This document shows positions 9,312 to 17,092 of a stretch of 64,000 nucleotides of DNA, one piece after another. Position 1 is the first letter of the stretch. The number at the start of each line of letters is the position of its first letter. The DNA comes from Nocardioides rotundus (GTDB lineage Bacteria > Actinomycetota > Actinomycetes > Propionibacteriales > Nocardioidaceae), in contig NZ_CP082922.1 in the NCBI RefSeq assembly GCF_019931675.1, positions 3,487,001 through 3,551,000 on the forward strand. Direction: 5' to 3'. The translations under genes and the position numbers were made by a program. Below the pieces are notes generated by a model. It searched no databases, was not told where the DNA came from, and saw only the letters and a list, made by a program, of their open reading frames with translations.

Positions 9312-10012
9312 CGGTCTCCTCGGAGGTTCGTGTTCGGTCGCGTGGTCCTGCGCGAAGGATCACCCTGCACCATCCGGGCGGGCAGATCGCGGACGTCGTC
9401 GGCGTTCCACGGGCGCGTCCACCCGACGAAGTCGAAGAGCCGCGTGACGATGCCGGCGGTGAAGCCCCACAGCAGCAGGTCGTGGTCGTCGCCGACGGCG
9501 AAGGCCGGCGAGGTGTAGCCCGGGACCCGCGGATGGTGCACCGAGAAGCGGTGGGCGGGGTCGAGCAGCTCCTCGATCGGGGCGCGGACCACGGCGTGCA
9601 CCTCGTCGGGGTCGACCACCCCGACGGTCGACTCCTCGACCCACCAACCGAGGACGGGGGTGATGGCGAAGTCGCTGGGCGGCAGCCACAGCTCGGGCAG
9701 GTGACCGAAGACCTCCACGCCCGACGGGTCCAGCCCGGTCTCCTCCTCGGCCTCCCGCAGCGCCGCCTGGACCGGCGTCTCGCCGGGGTCGACGGAGCCG
9801 CCCGGGAAGGAGATCTGGCCGGGGTGGGAGCGCATGTGGTGGGCACGCTCGGTGAGCAGCAGGTCGGGCCCGCGCGGGCCCTCGCCGAAGAGCACCAGCA
9901 CCGCGCCGAGCCGACCCTCGAAGCCCTCGGGCGGCTTGAAGTGGGTGAGATGGTCCACGGTGATCCGGTCCGCCGCGTCGCGCACCGGCTCCAGCCACTC
10001 CGGCAGGCTCAC
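9308..10012 (-). CDS. Nudix hydrolase, CoA pyrophosphatase type
   Basis: Protein of 234 residues. A complete Nudix box runs GGSVDPGETPVQAALREAEEETGLD. It is preceded by LLLTERAHHMRSHPGQISFPGG, the extended motif of CoA pyrophosphatases (NudL/Nudt7 group) that cleave CoA to phosphopantetheine and adenosine bisphosphate. GTG 10012 is chosen because it overlaps the upstream stop by 4 bases and starts MSLPEWL; the longer open frame upstream is a shadow of the neighbour. It corresponds in position to Rv3672c of the mycobacterial marP operon. Substrate is inferred from the motif only. Confidence 0.88.
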   Translation of the reverse strand: MSLPEWLEPVRDAADRITVDHLTHFKPPEGFEGRLGAVLVLFGEGPRGPDLLLTERAHHMRSHPGQISFPGGSVDPGETPVQAALREAEEETGLDPSGVEVFGHLPELWLPPSDFAITPVLGWWVEESTVGVVDPDEVHAVVRAPIEELLDPAHRFSVHHPRVPGYTSPAFAVGDDHDLLLWGFTAGIVTRLFDFVGWTRPWNADDVRDLPARMVQGDPSRRTTRPNTNLRGDR

Positions 10013-10527
10013 GAGAGGCTCCTCCCGCCGAGGTGCTCGCGCACCAGCTGCTCGAGCTGGGCGACGTCCTTGATCTCGACGTACTCGCCGTAGACCAGCC
10101 GGCCGCGCTCGTCGACCAGCACGGTGAACGGCAGGCCGCGCACCCGGGGGAACGGCGCCCGGCCGCTCAGCTCGCCGGTCGGGTCGGCATAGATCGGATA
10201 GCTGACGCCGGTACGGCGGACCAGGTCGGCCGCCGCCTGCTCCTGCCGGTCCTGGAAGTCGATGCCGAGCACCTGCACGTCGGGGTTCTGCTGGGAGAAC
10301 TTCTCGATGACGGGCATCTCCCGGCGGCACGGACCGCACCAGCTGGCCCACAGGTTGATCACCGCGGGGCCGCGCAGCTCGCCCAGGTCCAGCGACGGGC
10401 CGCCCTGGAAGCCCTGGAGGGTGAGGTCGGGCAGGCGCTTGCTCTGCGGCGCCGCCGCCTGGTCGCCCGAGGAGCCGCAGCCGGCCAGCAGCACCAGCGC
10501 CGCGACGACGGCGAGCAGCCGCCTCAC
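10009..10527 (-). CDS. TlpA-like thioredoxin-fold lipoprotein
   Basis: Protein of 172 residues with a lipoprotein signal: [17 protein letters not shown], lipobox cysteine at 17. A TlpA/ResA-type thioredoxin domain follows, with active-site CGPC at residues 64-67 ([12 protein letters not shown]) and a cis-proline region ([10 protein letters not shown]). It is expected on the outer face of the membrane as a thiol-disulphide oxidoreductase. The GTG start overlaps the nth stop and its own stop overlaps the Nudix start, both by 4 bases. Position matches Rv3673c. A plausible client is the cysteine pair of the co-transcribed MarP protease, which is untested here. Confidence 0.92.
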   Translation of the reverse strand: MRRLLAVVAALVLLAGCGSSGDQAAAPQSKRLPDLTLQGFQGGPSLDLGELRGPAVINLWASWCGPCRREMPVIEKFSQQNPDVQVLGIDFQDRQEQAAADLVRRTGVSYPIYADPTGELSGRAPFPRVRGLPFTVLVDERGRLVYGEYVEIKDVAQLEQLVREHLGGRSLS

Positions 10528-11240
10528 GCGGGCCCCTGGGTCTTCACCAGCGCCGCGGCCACCACCGGGTCGGTCGGGCCGGTCCCGAAGGAGGGGCACC
10601 AGCGGGCCACCGTGCAGGCCCCGCAGGCGGGCTTCTTCGCATGACACACCCGGCGGCCGTGCCAGATCAGGTGGTGAGAGAGCATCGTCCAGTCCCTCTT
10701 GGGGAAGAGGGCGCCCACCGCGTGCTCCACCTTCACCGGGTCGGTCTCCTCGGTCCAGCCGAGGCGGCGCACGAGCCGGCCGAAGTGGGTGTCCACGGTG
10801 ATGCCGGGGACCTCGAAGGCGTTGCCGAGCACCACGTTGGCGGTCTTGCGGCCCACGCCGGGGAGCGTCACGAGCTCCTCGATGGAGGCCGGCACCTGGC
10901 CGTCGTACCGCTCCACGAGGGCGGCCGACAGCTTCAGCAGGGCGTCGGTCTTCTGCCGGAAGAAGCCGAGCGGACCGACCAGCTGCTCCAGGTGCGCCCG
11001 GTCCGCGGCGGCCATCGCGGTCGCGTCGGGGTAGGCCGCGAACAGGGCGGGACTCGCCGCGTTGACCCGCCGGTCGGTGGTCTGCGCGGAGAGGACGGTG
11101 ACCACCAGCAGCTCGAACGGCGTGGTGAAGTCCAGCTCCGCGCGTGCCTCGGGGTAGGTTTCAGCCAGGACCCGATTGACCTTGCGCGCACGCCGCACCA
11201 GCGACGTGTCAGGGCGGGGGACGGCGGGTGTCGCGGGCAC
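10524..11240 (-). CDS. nth: Endonuclease III (DNA glycosylase/AP lyase)
   Basis: Base-excision repair enzyme removing oxidised pyrimidines. Visible: helix-hairpin-helix [20 protein letters not shown] with the catalytic lysine, the catalytic aspartate in [11 protein letters not shown], and the C-terminal iron-sulphur loop with C-x6-C-x2-C-x5-C ([18 protein letters not shown]). The start is uncertain: GTG 11240 gives a 238-residue protein of normal length, while a TTG at 11270 would add ten basic residues. Neither has a strong ribosome-binding site. It is first gene of the nth-tlpA-Nudix-marP operon, divergent from crp, as in mycobacteria (Rv3674c). Confidence 0.93.
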   Translation of the reverse strand: MPATPAVPRPDTSLVRRARKVNRVLAETYPEARAELDFTTPFELLVVTVLSAQTTDRRVNAASPALFAAYPDATAMAAADRAHLEQLVGPLGFFRQKTDALLKLSAALVERYDGQVPASIEELVTLPGVGRKTANVVLGNAFEVPGITVDTHFGRLVRRLGWTEETDPVKVEHAVGALFPKRDWTMLSHHLIWHGRRVCHAKKPACGACTVARWCPSFGTGPTDPVVAAALVKTQGPA

Positions 11241-11294
11241 GAGCAGGAGCCTACGACCCCGGACCGACAACGCCGCGGGGCGAGATTCTTTCCT

Positions 11295-11319
11295 TGTGAC
11301 CTACACCACTGGCTAGGAT
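11295..11319 (+). promoter_or_regulatory. Putative crp promoter with a Crp-like half site
   Basis: A TAGGAT hexamer at 11314-11319 fits an actinobacterial -10 element and would give a leader of about 50 bases before crp. Just upstream lies TGTGACCTACACCACT (11295-11310). Its left half is a perfect Crp half site (TGTGA) and its right half is degenerate, which would allow autoregulation. This is motif reading only. Confidence 0.35.
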
Positions 11320-11376
11320 CAGGACGACACCACCGGGTCCGCCGGTGACAGCGACGCCTCTTGGGAGGACTGGATT

Positions 11377-12054
11377 GTGAACAACGACGTGTTGCGGCAG
11401 GCTCCGCTGTTCAGCGCGCTGGACGACGAGGCTGCGACCGCGTTGCGCAGTTCCATGGCCGAGACCCGCCTGCGACGCGGCGAGGTCCTGTTCCACGAGG
11501 GCGACTCGGGCGACAAGCTCTACATCGTCATCGACGGCAAGGTGAAGCTCGGCCGCACCTCCTCCGACGGCCGGGAGAACCTGCTCGCCATCTTGGGCCC
11601 CGGCCAGATGTTCGGCGAGCTCTCGCTCTTCGACCCCGGCCCGCGCTCGGCGACCGTCACCGCGGTCACCGACACCACCTTCGCCTCGCTCTCCCACGAG
11701 GACCTGCTGCGCTGGCTCGACGGCCGTCCGGTCGTCGCCCGCGGGCTGCTCTCCCAGATCGCCGGACGGCTGCGCCGCGCCAACGACGTCAACGCCGACC
11801 TGGTCTTCTCCGACGTCCCCGGCCGGGTGGCCAAGGCGCTGCTCGACCTCGCCGACCGCTTCGGGCGCACCGCCGACGACGGCGTGCACGTGCACCACGA
11901 CCTGACCCAGGAGGAGCTCGCCCAGCTGGTCGGCGCCTCCCGCGAGACGGTCAACAAGGCGCTGGCCGACTTCGCCTCGCGCGGCTGGATCCGCCTGGAG
12001 CCCCGCTCCGTGGTGATCATGGAGGTCGAGCGGCTCGCGCGCCGCGCCCGCTGA
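11377..12054 (+). CDS. crp: Crp/Fnr-family transcriptional regulator (cAMP receptor protein)
   Basis: Protein of 225 residues with an N-terminal cyclic nucleotide-binding domain. The phosphate-binding cassette reads FGELSLFDPGPRSATV, an excellent match to cAMP-binding members. A C-terminal winged helix follows (LTQEELAQLVGASRETVNKALADFASRGWI). GTG 11377 has a GGGAGGAC site 6 bases upstream. It is divergent from nth, as with Rv3676 in mycobacteria, and is very close in layout to that global regulator. It presumably binds TGTGA-N6-TCACA sites; a partial one lies in its own upstream region. Confidence 0.95.
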   Translation: MNNDVLRQAPLFSALDDEAATALRSSMAETRLRRGEVLFHEGDSGDKLYIVIDGKVKLGRTSSDGRENLLAILGPGQMFGELSLFDPGPRSATVTAVTDTTFASLSHEDLLRWLDGRPVVARGLLSQIAGRLRRANDVNADLVFSDVPGRVAKALLDLADRFGRTADDGVHVHHDLTQEELAQLVGASRETVNKALADFASRGWIRLEPRSVVIMEVERLARRAR

Positions 12055-12122
12055 GATTCCTCACCCGGGCTGCCCCCCAAGGCCCGGCCCGTCTGCGTCG
12101 TACCTCGTGAAGGAGGTCAGCG

Positions 12123-12626
12123 ATGCACCAGGGCGACGAGGCGGCGTTCGACGAGTTCGTGTCCGCGCGCACGAGCGCGTTGGCGCGTACGGCGTACCTC
12201 CTCACCGGTGACGCGCAGCTCGCCGAGGACCTGGTGCAGACCGCGCTGCTGCAGACCGCGCGCAACTGGCACCGCATCCACACCACACCCGAGGCGTACG
12301 CGCGGCGGATCCTCTACACGCAGAACATCTCCTGGTGGCGCCGCCGTCGGCTGACCGAGGTGCCGTTGGCGGAGTACGACGCCCCGCAGGCGGCGTCCGA
12401 CCCCGACCTGCGGCTCAGCCTGGAGCAGGGCCTCGCCCGGTTGACCCCCAAGCAGCGCACGGTGCTGGTGCTGCGCTATTTCGAGGACCTGACCGAGGTC
12501 CAGGCCGGCGCGGCGCTCGGCGTGTCGCCGGGGACCGTCAAGTCCAACACCCGTCAGGCCCTGCAACGGCTGCGCGTCCTCGCGCCCGAGCTGGCCGACC
12601 TCGTGGGAGCAGGTGAGCAGTCGTGA
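12123..12626 (+). CDS. SigE-family ECF RNA polymerase sigma factor
   Basis: Protein of 167 residues with region 2 (EFVSARTSALARTAYLLTGDAQLAEDLVQTALLQTA) and region 4 (RLTPKQRTVLVLRYFEDLTEVQAGAALGVSPGTVKSNTRQALQRLR). There is no region 3, so it is an ECF sigma of the actinobacterial SigE-like group. The ribosome-binding site AAGGAGGT is near perfect and about 6 bases from ATG 12123. Its stop overlaps the start of a membrane protein by 4 bases, the usual arrangement for an ECF sigma and its anti-sigma or sensor partner. The signal is unknown. Confidence 0.92.
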   Translation: MHQGDEAAFDEFVSARTSALARTAYLLTGDAQLAEDLVQTALLQTARNWHRIHTTPEAYARRILYTQNISWWRRRRLTEVPLAEYDAPQAASDPDLRLSLEQGLARLTPKQRTVLVLRYFEDLTEVQAGAALGVSPGTVKSNTRQALQRLRVLAPELADLVGAGEQS

Positions 12627-14164
12627 CCCAGCAGCTGCGCTCGGAGCTGGAGCGGATCGCCCAGGACGCGCCTCGCGTGCACGTCCCTGAGGACACCTGG
12701 ACCCGCGGCAGACGCGCGCACCGGCGATCGGTGCTGGTCACTGTGGCCGCCGTGCTCGCCCTGATCGCGTCCCTGGGCGGCCTGGCCGCGCTGCTCCCCC
12801 TCGACGCACCGCGGGTCGAGCCCGCCGCTCCGCGCGACTGGCCCGGTGAGGTGCCGTCGAAGGTATATCCGGTGCCGCCGGGCTTCGACGCCGCCGGCCC
12901 GGGCGACACCACCCGCTGGGCGCGGGAGTATGCGGAGACCGATCTGAGGATCGGGCGGGCGTCGGTGGTGATGGGTGACACCTCCCAGTTCCGTCCGCCG
13001 GCGGTGGTCACCGCCAGGGACGGCGTCTATCACTTCCTGGATCTTCCCGGTTACGTCCTGAGCGACAACACGGCGATGATGATGCGCGAGCGCGACTTCG
13101 GCATCGCGCTGTCACCCGACGGCCGCTACCTGGCGTGGGCCTACGGCCTGCCGGTGACGCGCAGCGACGACCAGGCTCCGATCCGGTGCGGGATCCGGAT
13201 CGCCGACCTCACGACCGGGGAGGTCCGCGACATCGACCTGCGGTCGATCCTCGAGCCTGCCGCCCAGGCGGTCATCCCGATGCGTCTCGTGTGGGCCCCG
13301 GACAGCAGTTGGCTGGCCTGGTCCGGTCGGCAGTACGACACGTACGGCGGGATGAGGGAGGTCGAGGACACCGACGGTCGCCCGACTCGGGCCACCATGG
13401 TCGGTGTGGTGGCACCGGGCGAGACCACGTCAACCGTTCTGCCTCGCGCATTCGGCGCCGGCGTCACTGCTGTGGACTCGAACGGCACGGTGACGGCCGT
13501 GCGCGCCGGGGGCGTGACCCGGTGGGAGCGCGGCGAGACGACGCAGGTCTCGGGGAATCGCCCGCGGGCGCTCCGCCAGGGCCACACCTCGCCGGGAGTC
13601 GCCTCGCCGTCGGGCCGCTACGTCCTGCTGGGCAGCGCACGTGCGTCCCGCCGGGTCTACGCGTACGACACCCGGACCGGGCGCTACCTCCATCGCTCCT
13701 CTCCCAGCGACCAGCCGCGGCAGACCAGCGTGGCCCTCGGCTGGCAGGGCGAGGACCGGATGGTGGTCGGGGCCCAGCCCCTGCTGCGGTCCCCGAAGAT
13801 GGGGCAATACATGGGGATGAGCCGGATCGCGGTGCTGTCCTCGCCCACGGTCCCGGCGGATGATGGCTTCTACTCGGTCAAGACGATCGCTCAGCAGGAC
13901 GGGGATCTGATCCCCCAGATCGTCTCGGTCGCCAGCGACCTGGTGCCGACCGGGCAGCACCGGCTCGATGCGTCGCCGCCGGACTTCCCGACGGTCTACG
14001 ACCCACAGCAGGTCACGGGGGCGGCGGTCGCCGGCGTCGCCGTACTGCTGTCCGGGTTCCTGCTCCTCCGGATCCGGCATCGCCGCCTCACCGGACGCGC
14101 CGCGGGCGGGATCGCCGTACTCGCGCTCGCCGCTGCGGCCGCCGCGGCCGCGGTGGTGCGCTGA
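12623..14164 (+). CDS. Membrane protein with beta-propeller-like exterior, putative partner of the adjacent sigma factor
   Basis: Protein of 513 residues whose GTG overlaps the sigma factor stop. It has a 40-residue charged cytoplasmic N-terminus (QQLRSELERIAQDAPRVHVPEDTWTRGRRAHRR), one helix (VLVTVAAVLALIASLGGLAALL), a long exterior with WD/TolB-like strands (IALSPDGRYLAWAYG, RLVWAPDSSWLAWSG), then two C-terminal helices. No zinc-binding anti-sigma motif (HxxxCxxC) is visible. If it controls the sigma factor it does so through a different fold at the short N-terminus. Role is inferred from operon position. Confidence 0.7.
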   Translation: MTQQLRSELERIAQDAPRVHVPEDTWTRGRRAHRRSVLVTVAAVLALIASLGGLAALLPLDAPRVEPAAPRDWPGEVPSKVYPVPPGFDAAGPGDTTRWAREYAETDLRIGRASVVMGDTSQFRPPAVVTARDGVYHFLDLPGYVLSDNTAMMMRERDFGIALSPDGRYLAWAYGLPVTRSDDQAPIRCGIRIADLTTGEVRDIDLRSILEPAAQAVIPMRLVWAPDSSWLAWSGRQYDTYGGMREVEDTDGRPTRATMVGVVAPGETTSTVLPRAFGAGVTAVDSNGTVTAVRAGGVTRWERGETTQVSGNRPRALRQGHTSPGVASPSGRYVLLGSARASRRVYAYDTRTGRYLHRSSPSDQPRQTSVALGWQGEDRMVVGAQPLLRSPKMGQYMGMSRIAVLSSPTVPADDGFYSVKTIAQQDGDLIPQIVSVASDLVPTGQHRLDASPPDFPTVYDPQQVTGAAVAGVAVLLSGFLLLRIRHRRLTGRAAGGIAVLALAAAAAAAAVVR

Positions 14165-14189
14165 CGGCCCGGGCGCCCCGCGAGACGCG

Positions 14190-14507
14190 TCAGGCGGTAC
14201 GGCGGGACTGCAGCTGCTCGACCACGGGGTGCGCGAGCGTCGCCATCCCGTGCCAGGTCACCTCGAGCACGTGCCCGGGACGCCGGCCCTGGCCGGGTGC
14301 GCGCCACACGCGCTCCAGGCGGCCGTCGGAGGTGAGCCGGCGCAGGTTGCGCCGCAGCGTGCGCGGCGGACCGCCCAGCTCGACGGCCAGCTCCTCCACC
14401 GTCGCACCCTGCAGTCGAGCCACCGCACGCAACACCCGGAGCTGCTCGGCAGACAGCTCGTGACGGGCGTCAGCTGACGATGTGCCAGCCGGAGGGATCG
14501 ACCACAT
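14190..14507 (-). CDS. Small winged-helix transcriptional regulator
   Basis: Protein of 105 residues with a recognisable winged helix: LSAEQLRVLRAVARLQGATVEELAVELGGPPRTLRRNLRRLTSDGRLERVW, then a beta wing (RRPGHVLEVTWHG). It is probably MarR- or ArsR-like, without the cysteines of metal-sensing ArsR proteins. The 63-base upstream gap is conspicuously AT-rich for this genome. On the minus strand it holds TTGTCA followed 17 bases later by TTTACC, so it is a likely promoter. Target unknown. It lies between the propeller protein and the MBL hydrolase without overlap. Confidence 0.72.
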   Translation of the reverse strand: MWSIPPAGTSSADARHELSAEQLRVLRAVARLQGATVEELAVELGGPPRTLRRNLRRLTSDGRLERVWRAPGQGRRPGHVLEVTWHGMATLAHPVVEQLQSRRTA

Positions 14508-14570
14508 AGGTTAAAGGTAAATCGAACTTGCCAGATTGTGACAAGAAATCTCGAAAAAAGTCAGAATGAT

Positions 14571-15410
14571 TTAGCGGTCGGTCACCGACGGGTCACCCAG
14601 GAGGAAGGCGAGCTGGGCGCGTACCGACAGCTCGGCGGCGCCCCACAGCACCGGATCGACGTCGATGTAGACCGTCTCCACGACGCGGCGGGGCAGCTCC
14701 CCGGCCAGCGCCTCCTCGACCTCGGCGGGCGCCATCGGCACCGGCACGTCCAGGCTGCGCAGGGCCTCGCGCACCTGCTCCAGCCGCTCGTGGCGATGCG
14801 CGACGTAGTGGTCCAGCGCCCCCAGCGCGTCCGCGATCACCGGCCCGTGACCGGGCCAGACGTTCCCGATGTCCTGCTCCTCGCACAGGTCGCGGAGCCG
14901 CTGCAACGAGGCGAGGTAGGCGCCGAGGGACCCGTCGGGGTGCGCGACGACCGTCGTACCCCTGCCGAGCACGGTGTCGCCGGTCAAGACGGCCCGCTCG
15001 GAGGGGAGCACGAAGGACAGCGAGTCGGCGGTGTGCCCCGGCGTCGCCACCACGTGCAGCTCCAGGTCGCCGACCGTCACCACGTCGCCCTCGCCCAGGC
15101 CCTCGGAGCCGAGCCGCTGCTCCGGGTCGAGGGCGCGCACGCCGCAGCCCATCCGGGTCGCGAACTCCTTGGCCGCCTCGGAGTGGTCGAGGTGGTGGTG
15201 GGTCAGGAGTACGACGTCCACGCGGCCCGCCGCCTCGGCCACGGCGTCCAGGTGCCCGGTGTCCGGCGGCCCCGGGTCGATGACCACGGCGCGGTCGGAG
15301 CCGGGCGGCCGCAGCACCCAGGTGTTGGTGCCGTCCAGCGTCATCAGGTTCGCGTTCGGTGCGAGCACGCACCTGCCGGAGTCCCCGAAGGCGCCGCCGG
15401 ACCAGCTCAC
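14571..15410 (-). CDS. MBL-fold metallo-hydrolase
   Basis: Metallo-beta-lactamase-fold hydrolase of 279 residues. Zinc motif H71-x-H73-x-D75-H76 lies in LLTHHHLDHSE, with later ligands in ATPGHTADS, LTGDTV and WPGHGP. The C-terminal part (PAEVEEALAGELPRRVVETVYIDVDPVLWGAAELSVRAQLAFL) resembles LACTB2-like members that may act on nucleic acids or thioesters. GTG 15410 overlaps the Nudix stop by 4 bases. It is last of the operon DUF4177, ridA, Nudix, MBL and matches Rv3677c in mycobacterial order. Substrate unknown. Confidence 0.9.
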   Translation of the reverse strand: MSWSGGAFGDSGRCVLAPNANLMTLDGTNTWVLRPPGSDRAVVIDPGPPDTGHLDAVAEAAGRVDVVLLTHHHLDHSEAAKEFATRMGCGVRALDPEQRLGSEGLGEGDVVTVGDLELHVVATPGHTADSLSFVLPSERAVLTGDTVLGRGTTVVAHPDGSLGAYLASLQRLRDLCEEQDIGNVWPGHGPVIADALGALDHYVAHRHERLEQVREALRSLDVPVPMAPAEVEEALAGELPRRVVETVYIDVDPVLWGAAELSVRAQLAFLLGDPSVTDR

Positions 15411-16378
15411 GAGAGCAGCTCCTCGGCCCCGGGCGGGATGCTGAGCCGGAAGCCTCCGTCCCGCTCCTCCACCTCGGGGGTGAACATCTCCAGCACCCGG
15501 CCGTCGATCGCGGCGAGCACCTCCTCGGGCGTCCCGAGCCGGGCGACCTCGAGGCAGCTGAGGTAGGTCGGCGGCAGCATGAACACATCGCCCTGGTCGA
15601 CCCGCGCGACGGCGTCCTCGGCGGGGACCCACATCACCTGGTCGGACTCGCTGGAGACGTCGCGGGTGCGCTGCCCCTCGGGGAGGACCGCGGCGAAGAA
15701 CCAGGTGGCGAACCGCTTCGGCTCGAAGACCGGCGTCGTCCAGGCCGCGAACGCGCCGAGCAGGTCGGTGCGCAACACCAGGCCGCGCCGAGTGAGAAAG
15801 TCGGTCATCGACAGGGTCCGGCCCTCCAGCGCCACCCGGTCGTCCTCCCAGTCCTCGCCGGTGGTGTCGGCGACCACCTCCTCGGCCGACGGGCCGGCGA
15901 GCAGGACGCCTGACTCCTCGAAGGTCTCGCGTACGGCGGCACACACCAGCGCCCGCGCCAGCGGCTCCTCACACCCCAGCTGCGTCGCCCACTCCGCCGG
16001 CGACGGCCCGGCCCAGGCTGGCGTCTCCTCGAAGTCGCGCGGGTCCACCCCGCCCCCGGGAAAGACGCACATCCCGCCCGCGAACGCCATCGAGGTCTGC
16101 CGCCGGAGCAAGTAGACCTCCGACCCCGATCCCACCCCCGAGCCCGCCGAGTCGGCGCTTCTTGACCCCGAGTCGGCGCTTCTTGACCTCGAGTCGGCGT
16201 CAATTAACGCCGACTCGGCGCGAACTGGCGCCGACTCGGGGTGAACTGGCGCCGACTCGCGCAGGAGGACCACCGTGGCGGCGTCGCGCGGCTCGGCCGG
16301 GGTCCGCTCACCGGCGGCGTACTCCCGCGCCTGGTCGACCAAGCGCTGCGGGAGGGGTACGTCGACCCGCCGGGCCAC
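15407..16378 (-). CDS. Nudix hydrolase with an in-frame repeat insertion
   Basis: Protein of 323 residues. The Nudix domain starts at ATVVLLR (residues 34-40), is interrupted, resumes at EVYLLRRQTSMAFAGGMCVFPGGG, and carries the helix ALVCAAVRETFEESGVLL. Between these strands sit residues 41-77, made of seven-residue units ESAPVHP, ESAPVRA, ESALIDA, DSRSRSA, DSGSRSA. They are encoded by the 21-bp repeat described at 16148-16258. The insert falls at a surface turn before the Nudix loop, so the fold can survive. GTG 16378 starts 2 bases after the ridA stop. It resembles the Nudix proteins often found with MBL hydrolases; substrate unknown. Confidence 0.87.
   Translation of the reverse strand: MARRVDVPLPQRLVDQAREYAAGERTPAEPRDAATVVLLRESAPVHPESAPVRAESALIDADSRSRSADSGSRSADSAGSGVGSGSEVYLLRRQTSMAFAGGMCVFPGGGVDPRDFEETPAWAGPSPAEWATQLGCEEPLARALVCAAVRETFEESGVLLAGPSAEEVVADTTGEDWEDDRVALEGRTLSMTDFLTRRGLVLRTDLLGAFAAWTTPVFEPKRFATWFFAAVLPEGQRTRDVSSESDQVMWVPAEDAVARVDQGDVFMLPPTYLSCLEVARLGTPEEVLAAIDGRVLEMFTPEVEERDGGFRLSIPPGAEELLS
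16148..16258 (-). repeat. Array of 21-bp repeats inside the Nudix gene
   Basis: Just over five units of a 21-bp motif with core GAGTCGGCGCC or GAGTCGGCGTC followed by an AT-containing spacer. Units run in one orientation, then invert around a perfect palindrome at 16191-16216 (arms GAGTCGGCGT and ACGCCGACTC, centre CAATTA). Because the unit is seven codons long, the reading frame is kept in both halves. The same palindrome recurs at 45498-45523. Confidence 0.9.
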
Positions 16379-16380
16379 CG

Positions 16381-16842
16381 TCAGGAGACCTCGACGGTGA
16401 GCTCCACCTCGACCGGGACGTCGAGGGGCAGCACCGGGACGCCCACGGCGGAGCGGGCGTGCCTGCCCGCGTCGCCGAACACCTCGCCGAGGAGCTCGGA
16501 GGCGCCGTTGGCGACCTGCGGCTGACCGGTGAAGTCGGGCGTGGACGCGACGAACGCGACCACCTTGACCACCCGCACGACCCGGTCCAGGGAGCCGACC
16601 TCGGCCTTGATCGCCGCCAGGCCGTTGAGGGCGCACTGGCGCGCGCACTCATACCCCTGCTCGTCGGAGACCGCGCCGCCGAGCTTGCCGGTGGCGATCA
16701 TCTCGCCGTCGCGCGCCGGCAGCTGGCCGGCGGTGAAGACGAGGTTCCCGCTGCGCGCGGTGGGCTGGTACGCCGCCACCGGCGGCACCACGTCGGGCAG
16801 GGTCAGGCCCAGCTCGGACAGCCGCTCCTCGGGAGTGCTCAT
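16381..16842 (-). CDS. RidA family protein
   Basis: Protein of 153 residues of the RidA/YjgF/UK114 family. Members hydrolyse reactive enamine/imine intermediates or act in related chemistry. Visible: GNLVFTAGQLPARDG near the N-terminus and the C-terminal block VPVLPLDVPVEVELTVEVS. The residues around SAVGVPVLPLDVPVEVE lack the classic arginine-x-x-glutamate pair of true RidA, so the deaminase activity is doubtful. ATG 16842 shares its A with the stop of the DUF4177 gene (TGATG). It corresponds to Rv3678c in mycobacteria. Confidence 0.9.
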   Translation of the reverse strand: MSTPEERLSELGLTLPDVVPPVAAYQPTARSGNLVFTAGQLPARDGEMIATGKLGGAVSDEQGYECARQCALNGLAAIKAEVGSLDRVVRVVKVVAFVASTPDFTGQPQVANGASELLGEVFGDAGRHARSAVGVPVLPLDVPVEVELTVEVS

Positions 16843-16997
16843 CACGCCTCCTTGGCTCGCTTCAGGAAGGCCACGAGGCCGCCCTGCTCGTTCTTCTGGA
16901 TCGTCACCAGCTCCCAGCCGTCCTGGCCGAAGTTGTTGAGCATCAGCGCCTCGTTGTGCAGAGGGATCGGTGCTACCTGGTACTCCCACGTCGTCAT
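16842..16997 (-). CDS. DUF4177-like small protein
   Basis: A 51-residue protein that starts MTTWEYQVAPIPLHNEA, continues through NFGQDGWELVTIQKN and ends FLKRAKEA. The GWELV turn and overall size fit the DUF4177 family. It ends in TGATG with the ridA start, so the two are translated together. It is the probable counterpart of the small gene between Rv3678c and Rv3679. It is the first gene of the operon DUF4177-ridA-Nudix-MBL. Function unknown. Confidence 0.8.
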   Translation of the reverse strand: MTTWEYQVAPIPLHNEALMLNNFGQDGWELVTIQKNEQGGLVAFLKRAKEA

Positions 16998-17054
16998 GGG
17001 AGCGACCCTACTGCTCCCCCTCCGGCGGAGTCAGCCCGGTGAGGAGGAATCGGG

Positions 17055-17085
17055 TTGACCTCAACCCGACTCCAGGTCCTAGCGT
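17055..17085 (+). promoter_or_regulatory. MerR-type promoter with 19-bp spacer
   Basis: TTGACC (17055-17060) and TAGCGT (17080-17085) are separated by 19 bases and bracket an inverted repeat GACCT...AGGTC (17057-17078). The long spacer overlaid by a dyad is the hallmark of promoters activated by MerR-family regulators. The -10 ends 7 bases before the GTG of the MFS gene, so the transcript would be leaderless or nearly so. No merR gene is in the window. Confidence 0.6.
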
Positions 17086-17092
17086 CGCCGAT

